64,000 bases of DNA from Vibrio xiamenensis (GTDB lineage Bacteria; Pseudomonadota; Gammaproteobacteria; Enterobacterales; Vibrionaceae): positions 248,001 through 312,000 of the forward strand of contig NZ_FNDD01000002.1 of the NCBI RefSeq assembly GCF_900100015.1, given 5' to 3'. Positions 1-9,643 of the stretch are shown in pieces. Positions within the stretch are counted from its first letter, which is position 1; each line of letters begins with the position of its first letter. Made by a program: the position numbers and the translations under genes. The notes beneath the pieces are model-generated. The model was not told the origin of the DNA. It was given only the letters and a program-made list of their open reading frames with translations, and did no database searches.

Positions 1-1
1 G

Positions 2-883
2 CACGCCTGCGGCCACGATGGCCACACCACCTCGCTGCTTAAAGTCGCCGAGCAGCTTAGCCTAACGCCACCACCATGTGGCAAAGTCATTTTGCTGTTT
101 CAACCAGCGGAAGAAATCGGCACAGGTGCAGCCGCGATGCTAAGCGACAGCAAACTCAGTGGTATGACGATTGACCACGCTTTCGCCTATCACAATTTAC
201 CCGGTCATCCGCTGCATCAAGTCATCGTTAAACCGAGCACCTTTGCCTGTGCATCAGTGGGCGCTAAAATCGAACTGCAAGGCAAAACCTCACACGCGGC
301 ATGGCCGGAGCACGGCATCAATCCAACCTCAGTCATGCTTGAGATCATTGAATTTTTGCAAGCCTTACCCGATCAATATCGCGATGTATTCAGCCTAGTC
401 ACGGTCGCGCACGTCAAACTTGGTGACGCTGTGTTTGGTGTAGCACCTGGCAGCGCGACCATACTGGCGACGATGCGCAGCGAATGTAACCAGACGTTTG
501 CTGCAATGCAGCAGGCGCTAAGTGACAAACTCGCTCACTTAAAATTACACAGCGAGCTTGACGTGCACCTTAGTTGGGATGAACCCTTTCAAGCCGCGGT
601 CAATGATGAGGCGCACTACCAAATGGTCAAACAACAAGCACAAGCGCTGGGACTAAACGTCACCGAACTGGCAGAGCCGATGCGCTGGTCAGAAGACTTT
701 GCTGAGTTTTTGGCGCAAACCAAAGGCGCACTGTTTTGCATCGGCAGCGGCGAGCACCACCCAGAATTGCACAACCCTGATTACGATTTTCCCGATCCGT
801 TGCTTGAGACCGCAGCCGCGCTGTTTTTGGCACTGATTAACGATCTTCATCAAATTGAATCACTCGAACGCGCCAATTCCTAA
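2..883 (+). CDS. M20 family amidohydrolase, 3' part
   Basis: The gene enters from the left edge; the frame is open from base 2. It looks like an M20D metallo-amidohydrolase (hippurate hydrolase or N-acyl-amino-acid/IAA-amino-acid hydrolase type), cytosolic, cleaving an N-acyl amide. Seen: the metal-binding motif HACGHDGH at the very start, the PAEE motif near base 107 with the catalytic and metal-binding glutamates, a dimerisation (lid) domain around bases 230-560, and the late histidine in HHPELHNPDY near base 760. The N-terminal ~100 residues are missing. It ends in a stop at 881-883 and is followed by a long AT-rich gap. The exact acyl substrate cannot be told from sequence. Confidence 0.85.
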   Translation, partial: HACGHDGHTTSLLKVAEQLSLTPPPCGKVILLFQPAEEIGTGAAAMLSDSKLSGMTIDHAFAYHNLPGHPLHQVIVKPSTFACASVGAKIELQGKTSHAAWPEHGINPTSVMLEIIEFLQALPDQYRDVFSLVTVAHVKLGDAVFGVAPGSATILATMRSECNQTFAAMQQALSDKLAHLKLHSELDVHLSWDEPFQAAVNDEAHYQMVKQQAQALGLNVTELAEPMRWSEDFAEFLAQTKGALFCIGSGEHHPELHNPDYDFPDPLLETAAALFLALINDLHQIESLERANS

Positions 884-1386
884 TCAATGAAAAGCCAAAC
901 CAAGTGTAACAACTGATTGATTGACAATAACTTTTAGCTAAAAATCACAAAATGATAAATTGACCACTTAAAAGTTGTGAATCAATCAGTAATTTCCCAA
1001 GCTGAGTATTAACTCTAGCTACGCCTTGTGATTAGCCATATTTCCCAACAAAATCTAAGTAATACAAAAGTTTACATTTACCACTGACTCAGTACTTAAA
1101 TCCGCATTTTACGGCCGCAAAATATTTTCATACTTTTGCACAATAACGCCCTGTTTTTAAAGGGCGTTTATTGTTCATATGCACAAAGAAACCTAGCGTT
1201 CACTTGCTTATATTGGGTAACCAAAAACATCACTTTTGATCATTAGGTCGCCTTGTTTCTCGCCGTTTAGTCTATCGCCGTTTCGAAGCTCATTCGCCGC
1301 CCTGATGAATTAAAAGCAAGCCTTAACACTGACGTGCGAGCTTGAATAATAAAGTCCTTCATATTTATGTCTTCAAAGGGTGAACT
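884..1386. other. 503-base intergenic gap
   Basis: AT-rich stretch between the amidohydrolase and the chemoreceptor. Apart from the stem-loop at 1141-1173 I see no convincing gene, tRNA or repeat. The promoter of the chemoreceptor should lie in the last 200 bases, but no clean sigma-70 or sigma-28 match stands out. Confidence 0.5.
1141..1173 (+). terminator. Stem-loop, probable terminator
   Basis: Arms CAATAACGCCCT and AGGGCGTTTATTG pair (one bulged T) around an 8-base loop, with a moderately T-rich 3' side. It lies about 260 bases past the amidohydrolase stop, unusually far, so it might instead end a short non-coding transcript. Confidence 0.5.
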
Positions 1387-3267
1387 ATGAGCGCAAAGAA
1401 CAAAATACTATTATCGATCGGCGGACTGTTTATGTTCGTCATCGCCTTGATTATCGGCGTGGGATACATCTCGTTTAGCGACTCTTCTCAGCAAAATTAT
1501 ACCGACAAGCTCAAAACCGAGGCGGCACTTATTGCCTCTGGCGTTGAACAAAAAATGCTGCGTAACTTTGACATGCTCAAAATGTCGGCCGACTCCATCG
1601 ACATCAACGCAGCCGGCGAGCTTAACGAACAGCAATTGGTCGAAAAACTCAAATTTATGGAAGGTCACTATGACATGGTGGCGTCCTTTTTCGGTACGGC
1701 GGATGGCACCACTTATCGCGTCGACGGTGAAATTCAAAACTTCAATGCCAAAGCCGCTGGCCGCGAATGGTACACACGAATCATGGACGGCGAAGTTGAC
1801 GTTATCACGACCCCTTATAAAGCATCGTCGGGCAAAATTATTATGTCGTTGGTTGAGCCAGTGAAGCGTAATGGTCGAATTGTGGCCATTATCGGTGCCA
1901 ATATCGCGCTTGATGGTATTACGTCCTACATCAAAAACCTGTCTGAGAAACAGCAAATTTATGTCGCGCGTAAAGATGGCTACATTCTGTCGGCCAAAGA
2001 TGCCGAAAGCGTGGGTAAAAACCTATTTGAACTGCGCCCAACTTACGCCAGCTATCGCCAACAAAATGGGTCAGGCCACACCTATGAACATAACGATCAA
2101 GCCTTCTATGTGGTAAGCGCCATTTCTCAAGAGCTAGGCTGGAGCGTGTGGAGCTGGGAAAGCGTACAAAATATCACTGCGCCATCCAGAGACAATCTGC
2201 AAAACAGCCTGATTCTTGGCATTGTCGCCCTCGCCATTGCTGGCGCGCTGAGTTACTACTTAGTGGTCAGTTTAATGTATCGCCCAATTGGCGGTGAGCC
2301 GACTGAAATTGAAGCTATCGTGCGCAAAGTTGCCGCCGGTGACCTATCTCTCGCGGGCAGCGCGCGCGGTCATGAAACCGGTGTATTGGCGGCGACCCTT
2401 GCCATGGTCGACAACCTCAAAGACACCATGAAACAAATTCAAACCTCGGCTGAGCGAATCGACCACTCGTCGGTTGAGATGTCTGAAACCTCATCACAAG
2501 TAAAAATCAGTTCTGAATCGCAAATGCTGCAATTAGAGCAAGCCGCCACAGCAATGAACGAAATGTCGGCATCGGTGGATGAAGTTGCGCGTAACGCCCT
2601 TAAAGCATCAGATTCAGCCAAAGGCGCTAATGGCTATTCAGAGCAAGGGATGCGCATGGTCAGCGACATGAACCAGAGCATTATTGAACTGGTGGGCGGT
2701 ATTGAAGCCGTGGTGAACGTCAACCTTGAGCTTGAAAAAGCCACCCAAAGCATTGGTCAAATTCTGGAAGTGATTGACGGTATTTCGGAGCAAACCAACT
2801 TGCTGGCGCTTAACGCAGCCATTGAAGCGGCGCGTGCAGGTGAACACGGTCGTGGCTTCGCGGTTGTGGCCGATGAGGTACGCAGCTTAGCGAATCAAAC
2901 CAAAGAGAGCACCACGGTGATTCAAGACACCATCAATCGCTTGCAACATGAAGCCAGCCGCTCGGTGGAGCTGATGCGCATCAATATGAAAGATGCTCAG
3001 ACTACCTCGGAAAAATCGGCACTTGCTAACCAAGCACTGCAAGAGATTCAAACCTCAGTGGCGCTGATTCAAGACATGAACACCCAAATAGCCGCCGCAG
3101 TGGAAGAACAAAGCCATGTGGCCTCTGAAATCGGCGCCAATGTGGTGGAAATTAACGACTTGGCGAAATCAACATTTGATGTGTCTGAAAGCAACCACCT
3201 GCGCTCGCAAGAGATGACCCAAATCGCTGGCACGCTGAATAAATCGATTGAGATCTTTAAGTGGTAA
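1387..3267 (+). CDS. Methyl-accepting chemotaxis protein, dCache type
   Basis: A 626-residue transmembrane chemoreceptor that would feed the CheA/CheW array. Seen: TM1 at about residues 7-29, a periplasmic region of about 240 residues resembling a double Cache (PDC) sensor, TM2 at about 273-297, HAMP after it, then a coiled-coil signalling domain. The signalling tip lies around residues 461-500 and contains [18 protein letters not shown] and the following [12 protein letters not shown]. No CheR-docking pentapeptide is visible at the C-terminus. dCache receptors often bind amino acids or amines; a polyamine ligand would fit the neighbourhood but is inference. An AAAGGG sits 7 bases before the ATG. 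It is monocistronic and ends in a strong terminator. Confidence 0.92.
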   Translation: MSAKNKILLSIGGLFMFVIALIIGVGYISFSDSSQQNYTDKLKTEAALIASGVEQKMLRNFDMLKMSADSIDINAAGELNEQQLVEKLKFMEGHYDMVASFFGTADGTTYRVDGEIQNFNAKAAGREWYTRIMDGEVDVITTPYKASSGKIIMSLVEPVKRNGRIVAIIGANIALDGITSYIKNLSEKQQIYVARKDGYILSAKDAESVGKNLFELRPTYASYRQQNGSGHTYEHNDQAFYVVSAISQELGWSVWSWESVQNITAPSRDNLQNSLILGIVALAIAGALSYYLVVSLMYRPIGGEPTEIEAIVRKVAAGDLSLAGSARGHETGVLAATLAMVDNLKDTMKQIQTSAERIDHSSVEMSETSSQVKISSESQMLQLEQAATAMNEMSASVDEVARNALKASDSAKGANGYSEQGMRMVSDMNQSIIELVGGIEAVVNVNLELEKATQSIGQILEVIDGISEQTNLLALNAAIEAARAGEHGRGFAVVADEVRSLANQTKESTTVIQDTINRLQHEASRSVELMRINMKDAQTTSEKSALANQALQEIQTSVALIQDMNTQIAAAVEEQSHVASEIGANVVEINDLAKSTFDVSESNHLRSQEMTQIAGTLNKSIEIFKW

Positions 3268-3299
3268 TACTTCCTCGCAGCACTTAAAGATCACAAACA

Positions 3300-3331
3300 A
3301 ACCGGGCCAATTGGCTCGGTTTTCTTTTTTT
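3300..3331 (+). terminator. Intrinsic terminator after chemoreceptor
   Basis: Stem AACCG-GCCAATTGGC-CGGTT followed by TTTCTTTTTTT. Its GCCAATTGGC core recurs in other terminators of this window. Confidence 0.85.
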
Positions 3332-3359
3332 ATTGATGGCAAATCACACGATAAAACCG

Positions 3360-4547
3360 CTAGTTCAGCAGATCACGTACTTGCTGTTTTTGCTCAGCGC
3401 TAACTTTTACCTGATCAATCAAATCAAACACGGTTTGGTCTTTATGGTTCTTGATCGTAACGTCTGCGCCTCGGGCCAGTAACGCCGCTAGTTTTTGTTT
3501 AGTACTATCGACTAACTCAGCAGAAATATTAGACTTACTCGAATAGGCCAAAACCATCGCCAATTTCATCACCGCCGTATATCCACCTCGGTCAGTTAAG
3601 TTGGGATTGAGACCGCTATCAAGCAGATCTTCAAAGGTGGTTATATTTGTCATGTCGCGTGAGATGACGGCACGATGCAAAATGTCACTTTGCTCCTGCT
3701 TTGCTAGCTGCTCGGGGTGAAAGTCAGCAATCAAATCTTGCAGTGTGGCATCATTTGCCCGCATACGTATCGCAGTGAGCATGGCTGAGCTGCCATCTAA
3801 TTTTTGATTGAAGTCGATAGTGCCTTCAAAACTTGATAGATACGGATTGGAGTCTAAATTACCGTAACGCAGCAGAGGCATGACATGGAAACCAACGTCG
3901 GTCAATCGATAGCCGTGGTCAAGGGAATATTGGATTTTGGCGTGTTTACTCGCTTCGCTAAGGCTTGAAGTAACAATAAAAGCAATTAAGCGCCTATAAC
4001 GCTTATCGTTCACATCATTGACGACATCAAATATGGTACGAAACATCTCGATATCGCCGTAATAAGCGGCTTTTTGCAATGGCGAGTTGAACTCTCCATC
4101 CGGTTTCGCTTCATTAACATCAAAACCAAAAGCAAGCATTTGTTTAACCAATTGCGTATTGTTGGCCTTAATCGCAGCGTCAAACAGCGTGTTTCCATCA
4201 CCGAGTTGATCAACGATGTAACCAATCCCCTGCCAGTTTAGAAACTGCTGCCACTTTTGTGCGTCGAGATTGTGAAGGCTCATCCCATACTCAGCCAATG
4301 ACCGCTCAATGTAGGGATAATCGCCAACATCGCGCTTAGATATTACAGCCGTTGATGGTGCAGTGATGGCGCGCGTTTGAGAGTCTGGATTTGAACTCAT
4401 AGCCACATCATGTTGATCATCGCCCGCTATCGATGACTCAGTAACACTGGCTGAATTTGATTGATGCGAACCTAAATAGAAGCCATAAAAGTAACTAAAA
4501 GTGATACCGATAGCGAGCACAGAAGCGGGAAGCCAAAAGGATTTCAT
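3360..4547 (-). CDS. Membrane-anchored ankyrin-repeat protein
   Basis: A protein of about 395 residues with one N-terminal hydrophobic segment (about residues 3-25 from the MKSFW start), a low-complexity Ser/Ala linker, and ankyrin-type helical repeats. Recognisable repeats are GNTLFDAAIKANNTQLVKQM followed by FGFDVN, then SPLQKAAYYGDIEMFRTI, and near the C-terminus a GLNPNLTDRGGYTAVMKLA block and ARGADVTIKNHKDQTVFDL. Ankyrin repeats mediate protein-protein contacts. The ATG at 4547 is preferred over a GTG at 4595 because the protein then starts with its membrane segment; neither has a strong Shine-Dalgarno. Convergent with the chemoreceptor. Partner and role are unknown. Confidence 0.75.
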   Translation of the reverse strand: MKSFWLPASVLAIGITFSYFYGFYLGSHQSNSASVTESSIAGDDQHDVAMSSNPDSQTRAITAPSTAVISKRDVGDYPYIERSLAEYGMSLHNLDAQKWQQFLNWQGIGYIVDQLGDGNTLFDAAIKANNTQLVKQMLAFGFDVNEAKPDGEFNSPLQKAAYYGDIEMFRTIFDVVNDVNDKRYRRLIAFIVTSSLSEASKHAKIQYSLDHGYRLTDVGFHVMPLLRYGNLDSNPYLSSFEGTIDFNQKLDGSSAMLTAIRMRANDATLQDLIADFHPEQLAKQEQSDILHRAVISRDMTNITTFEDLLDSGLNPNLTDRGGYTAVMKLAMVLAYSSKSNISAELVDSTKQKLAALLARGADVTIKNHKDQTVFDLIDQVKVSAEQKQQVRDLLN

Positions 4548-4725
4548 TGATAACAACTCAATATAAGGGGCAAGCAAGTGAGGCAATAGCGCCACAAACC
4601 AAATCGGCTCGACGTTGGTACCACGCTTGCTAATAACCTAAGGAAATATAAAAGGAATTTATAAATGCCAAAAGTTGCGAATGATGTCAATTCTCATTAT
4701 CAAAAAACATTGGCACCAACAACAA

Positions 4726-4758
4726 AACGCCGAAATCAGACAGTCTGGTTTCGGCGTT
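4726..4758 (-). terminator. Terminator of the agu/puu operon
   Basis: Inverted repeat AACGCCGAAA ... TTTCGGCGTT. On the minus strand it is followed by TTTTGTTGTTGG. It lies about 40 bases past the aguA stop and would end the six-gene leftward operon. Confidence 0.75.
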
Positions 4759-4796
4759 AAAGCTTATTGAAGGGCTAGATTTTTGGGGTGTAAAAG

Positions 4797-5897
4797 CTAT
4801 TTAGCAAGCACATATGGAGCAGGAATTTGCTGACTAATGCAATGAATATTCCCCCCACCGAGCAGCACTTCACGAGCTGGAATACCGACAATGGTGTAGC
4901 TTGGCAGCGCTGACTGCAAAATTGCGACAGCCTGCTGGTCAACCTTGTCATCCAACAACGGCAAAAACACATGCTGATTAACGATTAAAAAGTTCGCGTA
5001 AGAGGCACTTAAACGCTCGCCGGCATCACGCACCATCCCTTGGCTGGCATCAACGCCACTGGCCTCTTGCTCGCTATAATACAGCGGCCCGGGAAGTGGC
5101 AAGCGGATGATTTCAATGGTGCGCCCCATCGCATCGGTTTGCGCCTTGAGTGCTTGCTCAGCCAGCCTCGATAACGAATACTGCGGATCGTTTGGATCGT
5201 CTGTCCAGCTCAGTACAACTTTGCCCGGTGCAATCACATGCAAAATGTTATCAACGTGACCGTCGGTTTCATCGTTGTACAAACCGTTTGGCAGCCATAT
5301 GACTTTACGAATGCCAAGATAATCCGCCAAGTGCTGCTCAAGCTGTGCTTTACTCAGCTGCGGATTGCGCCCAGGGCTTAACAGACACTCTTCGGTGGTG
5401 TACAGCGTACCTTCGCCATCGCTGTGAATCGAGCCACCTTCAAGTACAAATGGCGCTTGATAGTGTTCGATTCCAATGTGCTGGCACACCTTCGCCGCCA
5501 CTTGGTCGTCGGCCAGCCAATCGGCGTACAAGCCGTTGAACTCACCGCCCCAGGCGTTAAACCGCCAACTGACGCCGCGGCGCTGCCCTTTGCCATCAAC
5601 CAGCACCGTCGGGCCAATATCACGCATCCAAGCATCGTTGTACGCCATCTCAACCAGCTCGACCTTTTCATCCAACTGCGCGCGAGCATTCACCCACTGC
5701 TGGGCGCTGACTGCGACGCGCACTGGAGTGACACTTGCGATGGCATTGGCGATGCGAGCAAAAGTTTGCTGAGCAGGCTTGGCGCCATCGCGCCAGTTAT
5801 CGCTGCGCTCCGGCCAAGCCAGCCAAACCTGATCGATGGGGGCAAACTCGGCGGGAAAATAAAAGCCATCCTCGGCTGGGGTGGTTAAGCGTTCCAT
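4797..5897 (-). CDS. aguA: Agmatine deiminase
   Basis: Hydrolyses agmatine to N-carbamoylputrescine and ammonia (PPAD/guanidino-group-modifying superfamily), cytosolic. Seen: 366 residues, the usual length; the DAWMRDIGPT motif, the EGGSIHSDG block, the NDETDGHVDN motif with the active-site His, and the C-terminal GGGNIHCISQQIP with nucleophile Cys353. Start: the ATG at 5897 has AGGAG seven bases upstream, while the GTG at 5903 would leave only one base, so the ATG decides. It is the last gene of the leftward operon, 14 bases after aguB, which acts on its product. Family and role are very clear. Confidence 0.96.
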   Translation of the reverse strand: MERLTTPAEDGFYFPAEFAPIDQVWLAWPERSDNWRDGAKPAQQTFARIANAIASVTPVRVAVSAQQWVNARAQLDEKVELVEMAYNDAWMRDIGPTVLVDGKGQRRGVSWRFNAWGGEFNGLYADWLADDQVAAKVCQHIGIEHYQAPFVLEGGSIHSDGEGTLYTTEECLLSPGRNPQLSKAQLEQHLADYLGIRKVIWLPNGLYNDETDGHVDNILHVIAPGKVVLSWTDDPNDPQYSLSRLAEQALKAQTDAMGRTIEIIRLPLPGPLYYSEQEASGVDASQGMVRDAGERLSASYANFLIVNQHVFLPLLDDKVDQQAVAILQSALPSYTIVGIPAREVLLGGGNIHCISQQIPAPYVLAK

Positions 5898-5911
5898 GCT
5901 CACTCTCCTAA

Positions 5912-6778
5912 TTACAGCGCTAGTTTGCCGACATGGCCGTACAGCTCAGGGCGACGGTCGCGGAACAAGCCCCAAGCGTGGCGGGCTTTGGCGGTCGCTT
6001 CGAGATCGATCTCAGCGTAGATAATGGTTTCACCTTCGCGCGGCGCTTCAGCGATTTTTCCGCCGGTGTGGTCGGTAATAAAAGATGAACCGTAGAAAGT
6101 GGTTTCAATGCCATCGTCAACTTCAACCCCAACCCGGTTTGAAGCGATAACTGGCACCAAATTCGCCGCCGAGTGACCTTGCATAGTGCGTTGCCAGTGA
6201 TCACGCGAATCAAGGCTTGGATCTTGTGGCTCACTGCCGATTGCGGTGGGATAAAAAATCACTTCGGCGCCTTGCAATGCAAGGCTGCGGGCGAGCTCTG
6301 GGAACCATTGATCCCAGCAGATGCCAGCGCCAAAATCACCAAATTGGGTTTTCCACACTTTAAAACCGGTGTCGCCAGGGCTGAAATAGTATTTTTCGCT
6401 GTAACCCGGGCCATCTGGAATGTGCGATTTACGATAGTTTTCCAGTACCGTGCCGTCGGCATCGATCATCACCAGTGAGTTAAAAAAGGTGTTGCCGGCT
6501 TTTTCAAAATAGCTGACCGGAATCACCACATTAAGCTCTTTGGCAAGCGCACTAAGCTCTAAAATCACCTCGCACTCTTTGGTGCTCTGCGCCAATTCGA
6601 AATATTTCGCTTCCTGCTTTTTGCAGAAATACGGCGCCGCAAACAGCTCCTGAGGCAAAATTACGTTCGCGCCATTGGCCGCCGCTTCACGAATCGCCGC
6701 TTTAACTTTGGCCAAGTTATCGGCCAGATCCCAACTGATTGCCAGTTGCACTGCGGCAAACTTTACCACTCTACTCAT
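5912..6778 (-). CDS. aguB: N-carbamoylputrescine amidase
   Basis: Nitrilase-superfamily enzyme that hydrolyses N-carbamoylputrescine to putrescine, CO2 and ammonia. Seen: 288 residues with the complete Glu-Lys-Cys triad: Glu44 in LPQELF, Lys117 in YRKSHIPDGPGY, Cys154 in GICWDQWFPE. AAGGA lies 8 bases before the ATG. Sits between puuB and aguA in the leftward operon, so agmatine-derived putrescine is delivered straight to the gamma-glutamyl pathway encoded by the same transcript. The pairing with aguA makes this assignment firm over other nitrilases. Confidence 0.96.
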   Translation of the reverse strand: MSRVVKFAAVQLAISWDLADNLAKVKAAIREAAANGANVILPQELFAAPYFCKKQEAKYFELAQSTKECEVILELSALAKELNVVIPVSYFEKAGNTFFNSLVMIDADGTVLENYRKSHIPDGPGYSEKYYFSPGDTGFKVWKTQFGDFGAGICWDQWFPELARSLALQGAEVIFYPTAIGSEPQDPSLDSRDHWQRTMQGHSAANLVPVIASNRVGVEVDDGIETTFYGSSFITDHTGGKIAEAPREGETIIYAEIDLEATAKARHAWGLFRDRRPELYGHVGKLAL

Positions 6779-6824
6779 GTTGAATGTTCCTTTTTCTCAA
6801 TCGCTTACAAGCGCTATCAATTCG

Positions 6825-8102
6825 TTAAATGGCCAATTTGTCGCGCAGGTTATAGTACGCCGCGCCGATGGCAGTAAATGGAATTTGGAAATGTCGTCCG
6901 CCCGGGAAGGTCGGATGCTTAAGCGAGGCAAAAGCATCAAAACGCTCGGCGTGACCCGTTAGCGCTTCGGCCAATAATTTACCCGCTAAATGGGTACAAG
7001 TAACACCATGACCACTGTAACCTTGCAGGTAATAAATGTTGTCATCAAAACTGCCAAATTGAGGCATGCGTGAGTAAGTGAGCAAGAAATTGCCAGTCCA
7101 CGCGTAATCAATGCCGATGCCTTTGAGCTGCGGAAAGACTTTTTCCATTTTAGGGCGAATCAAGGCTTCGACGTTATCTGGATCGCGCGCGCCGTACACC
7201 ACACCACCACCAAACAACAAGCGTTTGTCCGCGGTCAAGCGGAAGTAATCGAGCAAGTAATTGCAATCTTCAACGCAGTAATCGCTGGGTAGAATTTCAG
7301 CCAGTTGCTGCTCGCTCAGTGGCTCAGTGGTAATCACTTGAGTGCCACAAGGAATCGCTTTATTGCTGATATTCGGCGCTAAGCCGCCAAGATAGGCGTT
7401 GCCCGCCAGCACCAAATACTTCGCTTTCACGCTGCCGTTTGCGGTGTGCGCTACGGGATTGGTGCCTTTTTGAATTTCGGTTACCGCCGATTGCTCAAAA
7501 ATCTGCCCGCCCAATGACACAAACGCCGCCGCTTCACCAAGGGCAAGTTTGAGCGGATGAATATGACCGCCGCGCATATCCAAAAGGCCGCCGACATAAG
7601 CGCGGGTGCCCACTTGCTGCTCGAGTTCATCTTGGCTGAGCATGGTGAGTTGGTCATTACCATAGCGCTCCCAACCAGCTTTGTGTTCGGCCAAACCTTT
7701 GAGCTGCTTGTTATTTAGCGCGGTAAATAGGCCGCCATGCTTGAGGTCACAATCGATTTGGTATTTATCGACTAGGCCGCGAATGATATCGCCACCTTCA
7801 AAAATCATATTGCACAGCGCTTTGGCTTGCTCTGGCGGATAACGGCTTTCAATCACATCGACATCGCGGCTGTAGCTATTGACGATTTGACCGCCATTAC
7901 GCCCAGTGGCGCCAAAGCCGACTTTGCTGCCTTCCAGCACCACCACTTTGAAACCTTTTTCGGCCAAGTGCAGCGCAGAAGAGAGCCCGGAGAATCCGGC
8001 GCCAACCACACAGACATCACATTCGATGTGGTCGTTGAGCTGCGGATAATCGCTGCCCGCCCCCACCGAATGGGCATAGTAGGAATCGGTATGTTTGTTC
8101 AT
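6825..8102 (-). CDS. puuB: Gamma-glutamylputrescine oxidase (FAD)
   Basis: DAO-family flavoprotein expected to oxidise gamma-glutamylputrescine to gamma-glutamyl-gamma-aminobutyraldehyde with release of ammonia and H2O2. Seen: an N-terminal Rossmann dinucleotide motif CVVGAGFSGLSSA, a conserved GATGRNGGQ block, and a C-terminal YYLQGYSGHGVTCTHLAGKL flavin-contact block. Starting at the ATG at 8102 (AAGGA 8 bases upstream) gives 425 residues, matching PuuB; the longer frame to 8153 would run into puuC. It lies 29 bases after puuC. A paralogue of the same length sits at 42637-43914. Confidence 0.9.
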   Translation of the reverse strand: MNKHTDSYYAHSVGAGSDYPQLNDHIECDVCVVGAGFSGLSSALHLAEKGFKVVVLEGSKVGFGATGRNGGQIVNSYSRDVDVIESRYPPEQAKALCNMIFEGGDIIRGLVDKYQIDCDLKHGGLFTALNNKQLKGLAEHKAGWERYGNDQLTMLSQDELEQQVGTRAYVGGLLDMRGGHIHPLKLALGEAAAFVSLGGQIFEQSAVTEIQKGTNPVAHTANGSVKAKYLVLAGNAYLGGLAPNISNKAIPCGTQVITTEPLSEQQLAEILPSDYCVEDCNYLLDYFRLTADKRLLFGGGVVYGARDPDNVEALIRPKMEKVFPQLKGIGIDYAWTGNFLLTYSRMPQFGSFDDNIYYLQGYSGHGVTCTHLAGKLLAEALTGHAERFDAFASLKHPTFPGGRHFQIPFTAIGAAYYNLRDKLAI

Positions 8103-8131
8103 CTCAATCGTCCTTATTATCTCGCCTGACC

Positions 8132-9616
8132 TTAGCGGTGCAGACGAATCCATGTGGTTTTGGTTTCGGTGAATTTTTCCAGTGCGTGCAACGACTTATC
8201 GCGGCCATTGCCACTCATTTTAAAGCCGCCAAATGGCACCGTCATATCCCCTTCATTATAGTTGTTGACCCAAACCGAGCCCGCTTGCAGTTGCTTGGCA
8301 ACCCGATGTACACGGTTGATGTTATCGCTCCAAAGCGCCGCGCCAAGGCCATATTTTGAATCGTTGGCAATTTCAATCGCCTGCTGTTCGCTATCAAAGC
8401 CAATCACGCACAACACTGGGCCGAAAATCTCTTCTTGAGCCACCGTCATGCGGTTATCAACATTATCTAAAATCACCGGCTCAACAAACGCGCCTTGACC
8501 GCCAACATCGCCGCCGCAGCGCAGTCGCGCCCCTTCGGCGACGCCTTGTTTAACATAATTGAGCACTTTGGCTTTGTGGTCTTGGTCGATGAGTGCGCCC
8601 ATTGCCGAGCTCGGATCAAGCGGATCTTTTGGCGTAAAGCGCTTCGCAGCGGCGATAACTTTTTCAACAAAAGCATCTTTAATCTGGTTATCGACCAACA
8701 AACGCGTTGCCGCAACGCACACTTCACCTTGGTTGTAAAAACAGCCCGCAGCGGTTTCTGCCGCGGCGCGGTCAAGGTCGCCACAATCGGCAAATACAAT
8801 ATTGGCATTTTTGCCACCGGCTTCGGCGAACACGCGCTTAAGGTTGGTTTCACCGGCGCTGACCATCAGTTGCCCGGCGATGCGGGTTGAACCCGTAAAT
8901 GCAATGCAATCGACATCCATATGCCGTGCCAGCGCATCTCCCGCCTCGTGCCCGTAGCCAGTAATCACTTGAAATACGCCGTTTGGCAGCCCAGCTTGAA
9001 TGGCTAACTGACCAAGGAAAATCGCGCTTAACGAAGATTTTTCAGACGGTTTCAGAATCACGCTGTTACCGGCGGCTAACGCGGGTCCTAGCTTCCAACA
9101 GGCGATCCACAGCGGAAAGTTCCACGGCACCACCGCTGCCACCACACCAATCGGCTGGTGCGTAATAAAGGCATGCACATCTTGCTCGGTTGGCGCCACT
9201 TCACCGTACACTTTATCTACCGCTTCAGCGTACCAACGCAGCGCGTTGGCCGCGCCCGGAATGTCGGTGCTGGCGCTGTGGGCGATCGGTTTACCGGTAT
9301 CTAGAGTTTCTAGCAGCGCAAGTTGATCATTGTTGGCATCAATAAGGTCGGCAAATTTATTTAGTACCGCTTTACGCACGCTCGGCGCACTTTGGCTCCA
9401 TTCGCCGCGTTGAAACGCCTCACGCGCAAACTGCACCGCGGCATTGACGTCTTGCTGATCACACCTTGCAATGTGAGCGATGGTTTCATCGCTGGCGGGA
9501 TTGACCACAGCAATGGTTTGGCCTGTGGCGGCGCTGGCGTATTCACCGTTAATAAAAGCACGACTTTCTATCGCGCAGCGCTGTTTGAGTTCATTCCATT
9601 GTTGCTGGGTTTTCAT
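8132..9616 (-). CDS. puuC: Gamma-glutamyl-aminobutyraldehyde dehydrogenase
   Basis: NAD(P)-dependent aldehyde dehydrogenase expected to oxidise gamma-glutamyl-gamma-aminobutyraldehyde to gamma-glutamyl-GABA. Seen: 494 residues; PWNFPLW cofactor-site motif near 164-170, FTGSTRIAG near 240, general base Glu265 in AEAGGKNAN and nucleophile Cys300 in NQGEVCVAA. The ATG at 9616 is chosen because AGGAGA sits 6 bases before it. Third gene of the leftward operon. A paralogue lies at 53082-54569. Confidence 0.92.
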   Translation of the reverse strand: MKTQQQWNELKQRCAIESRAFINGEYASAATGQTIAVVNPASDETIAHIARCDQQDVNAAVQFAREAFQRGEWSQSAPSVRKAVLNKFADLIDANNDQLALLETLDTGKPIAHSASTDIPGAANALRWYAEAVDKVYGEVAPTEQDVHAFITHQPIGVVAAVVPWNFPLWIACWKLGPALAAGNSVILKPSEKSSLSAIFLGQLAIQAGLPNGVFQVITGYGHEAGDALARHMDVDCIAFTGSTRIAGQLMVSAGETNLKRVFAEAGGKNANIVFADCGDLDRAAAETAAGCFYNQGEVCVAATRLLVDNQIKDAFVEKVIAAAKRFTPKDPLDPSSAMGALIDQDHKAKVLNYVKQGVAEGARLRCGGDVGGQGAFVEPVILDNVDNRMTVAQEEIFGPVLCVIGFDSEQQAIEIANDSKYGLGAALWSDNINRVHRVAKQLQAGSVWVNNYNEGDMTVPFGGFKMSGNGRDKSLHALEKFTETKTTWIRLHR

Positions 9617-9643
9617 ACGCTCTCCTGCTGTCTGGCAGGCCAC

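Noticed and set aside
1085-1125. Sigma-28-like TAAA ... GCCGCAAA before the first chemoreceptor
   Set aside because: The spacing is 13 bases rather than 15, and it lies over 250 bases from the start with a hairpin in between.
5424-5888. A 154-codon open frame on the plus strand
   Set aside because: Antisense to aguA; no recognisable domain and no ribosome site.
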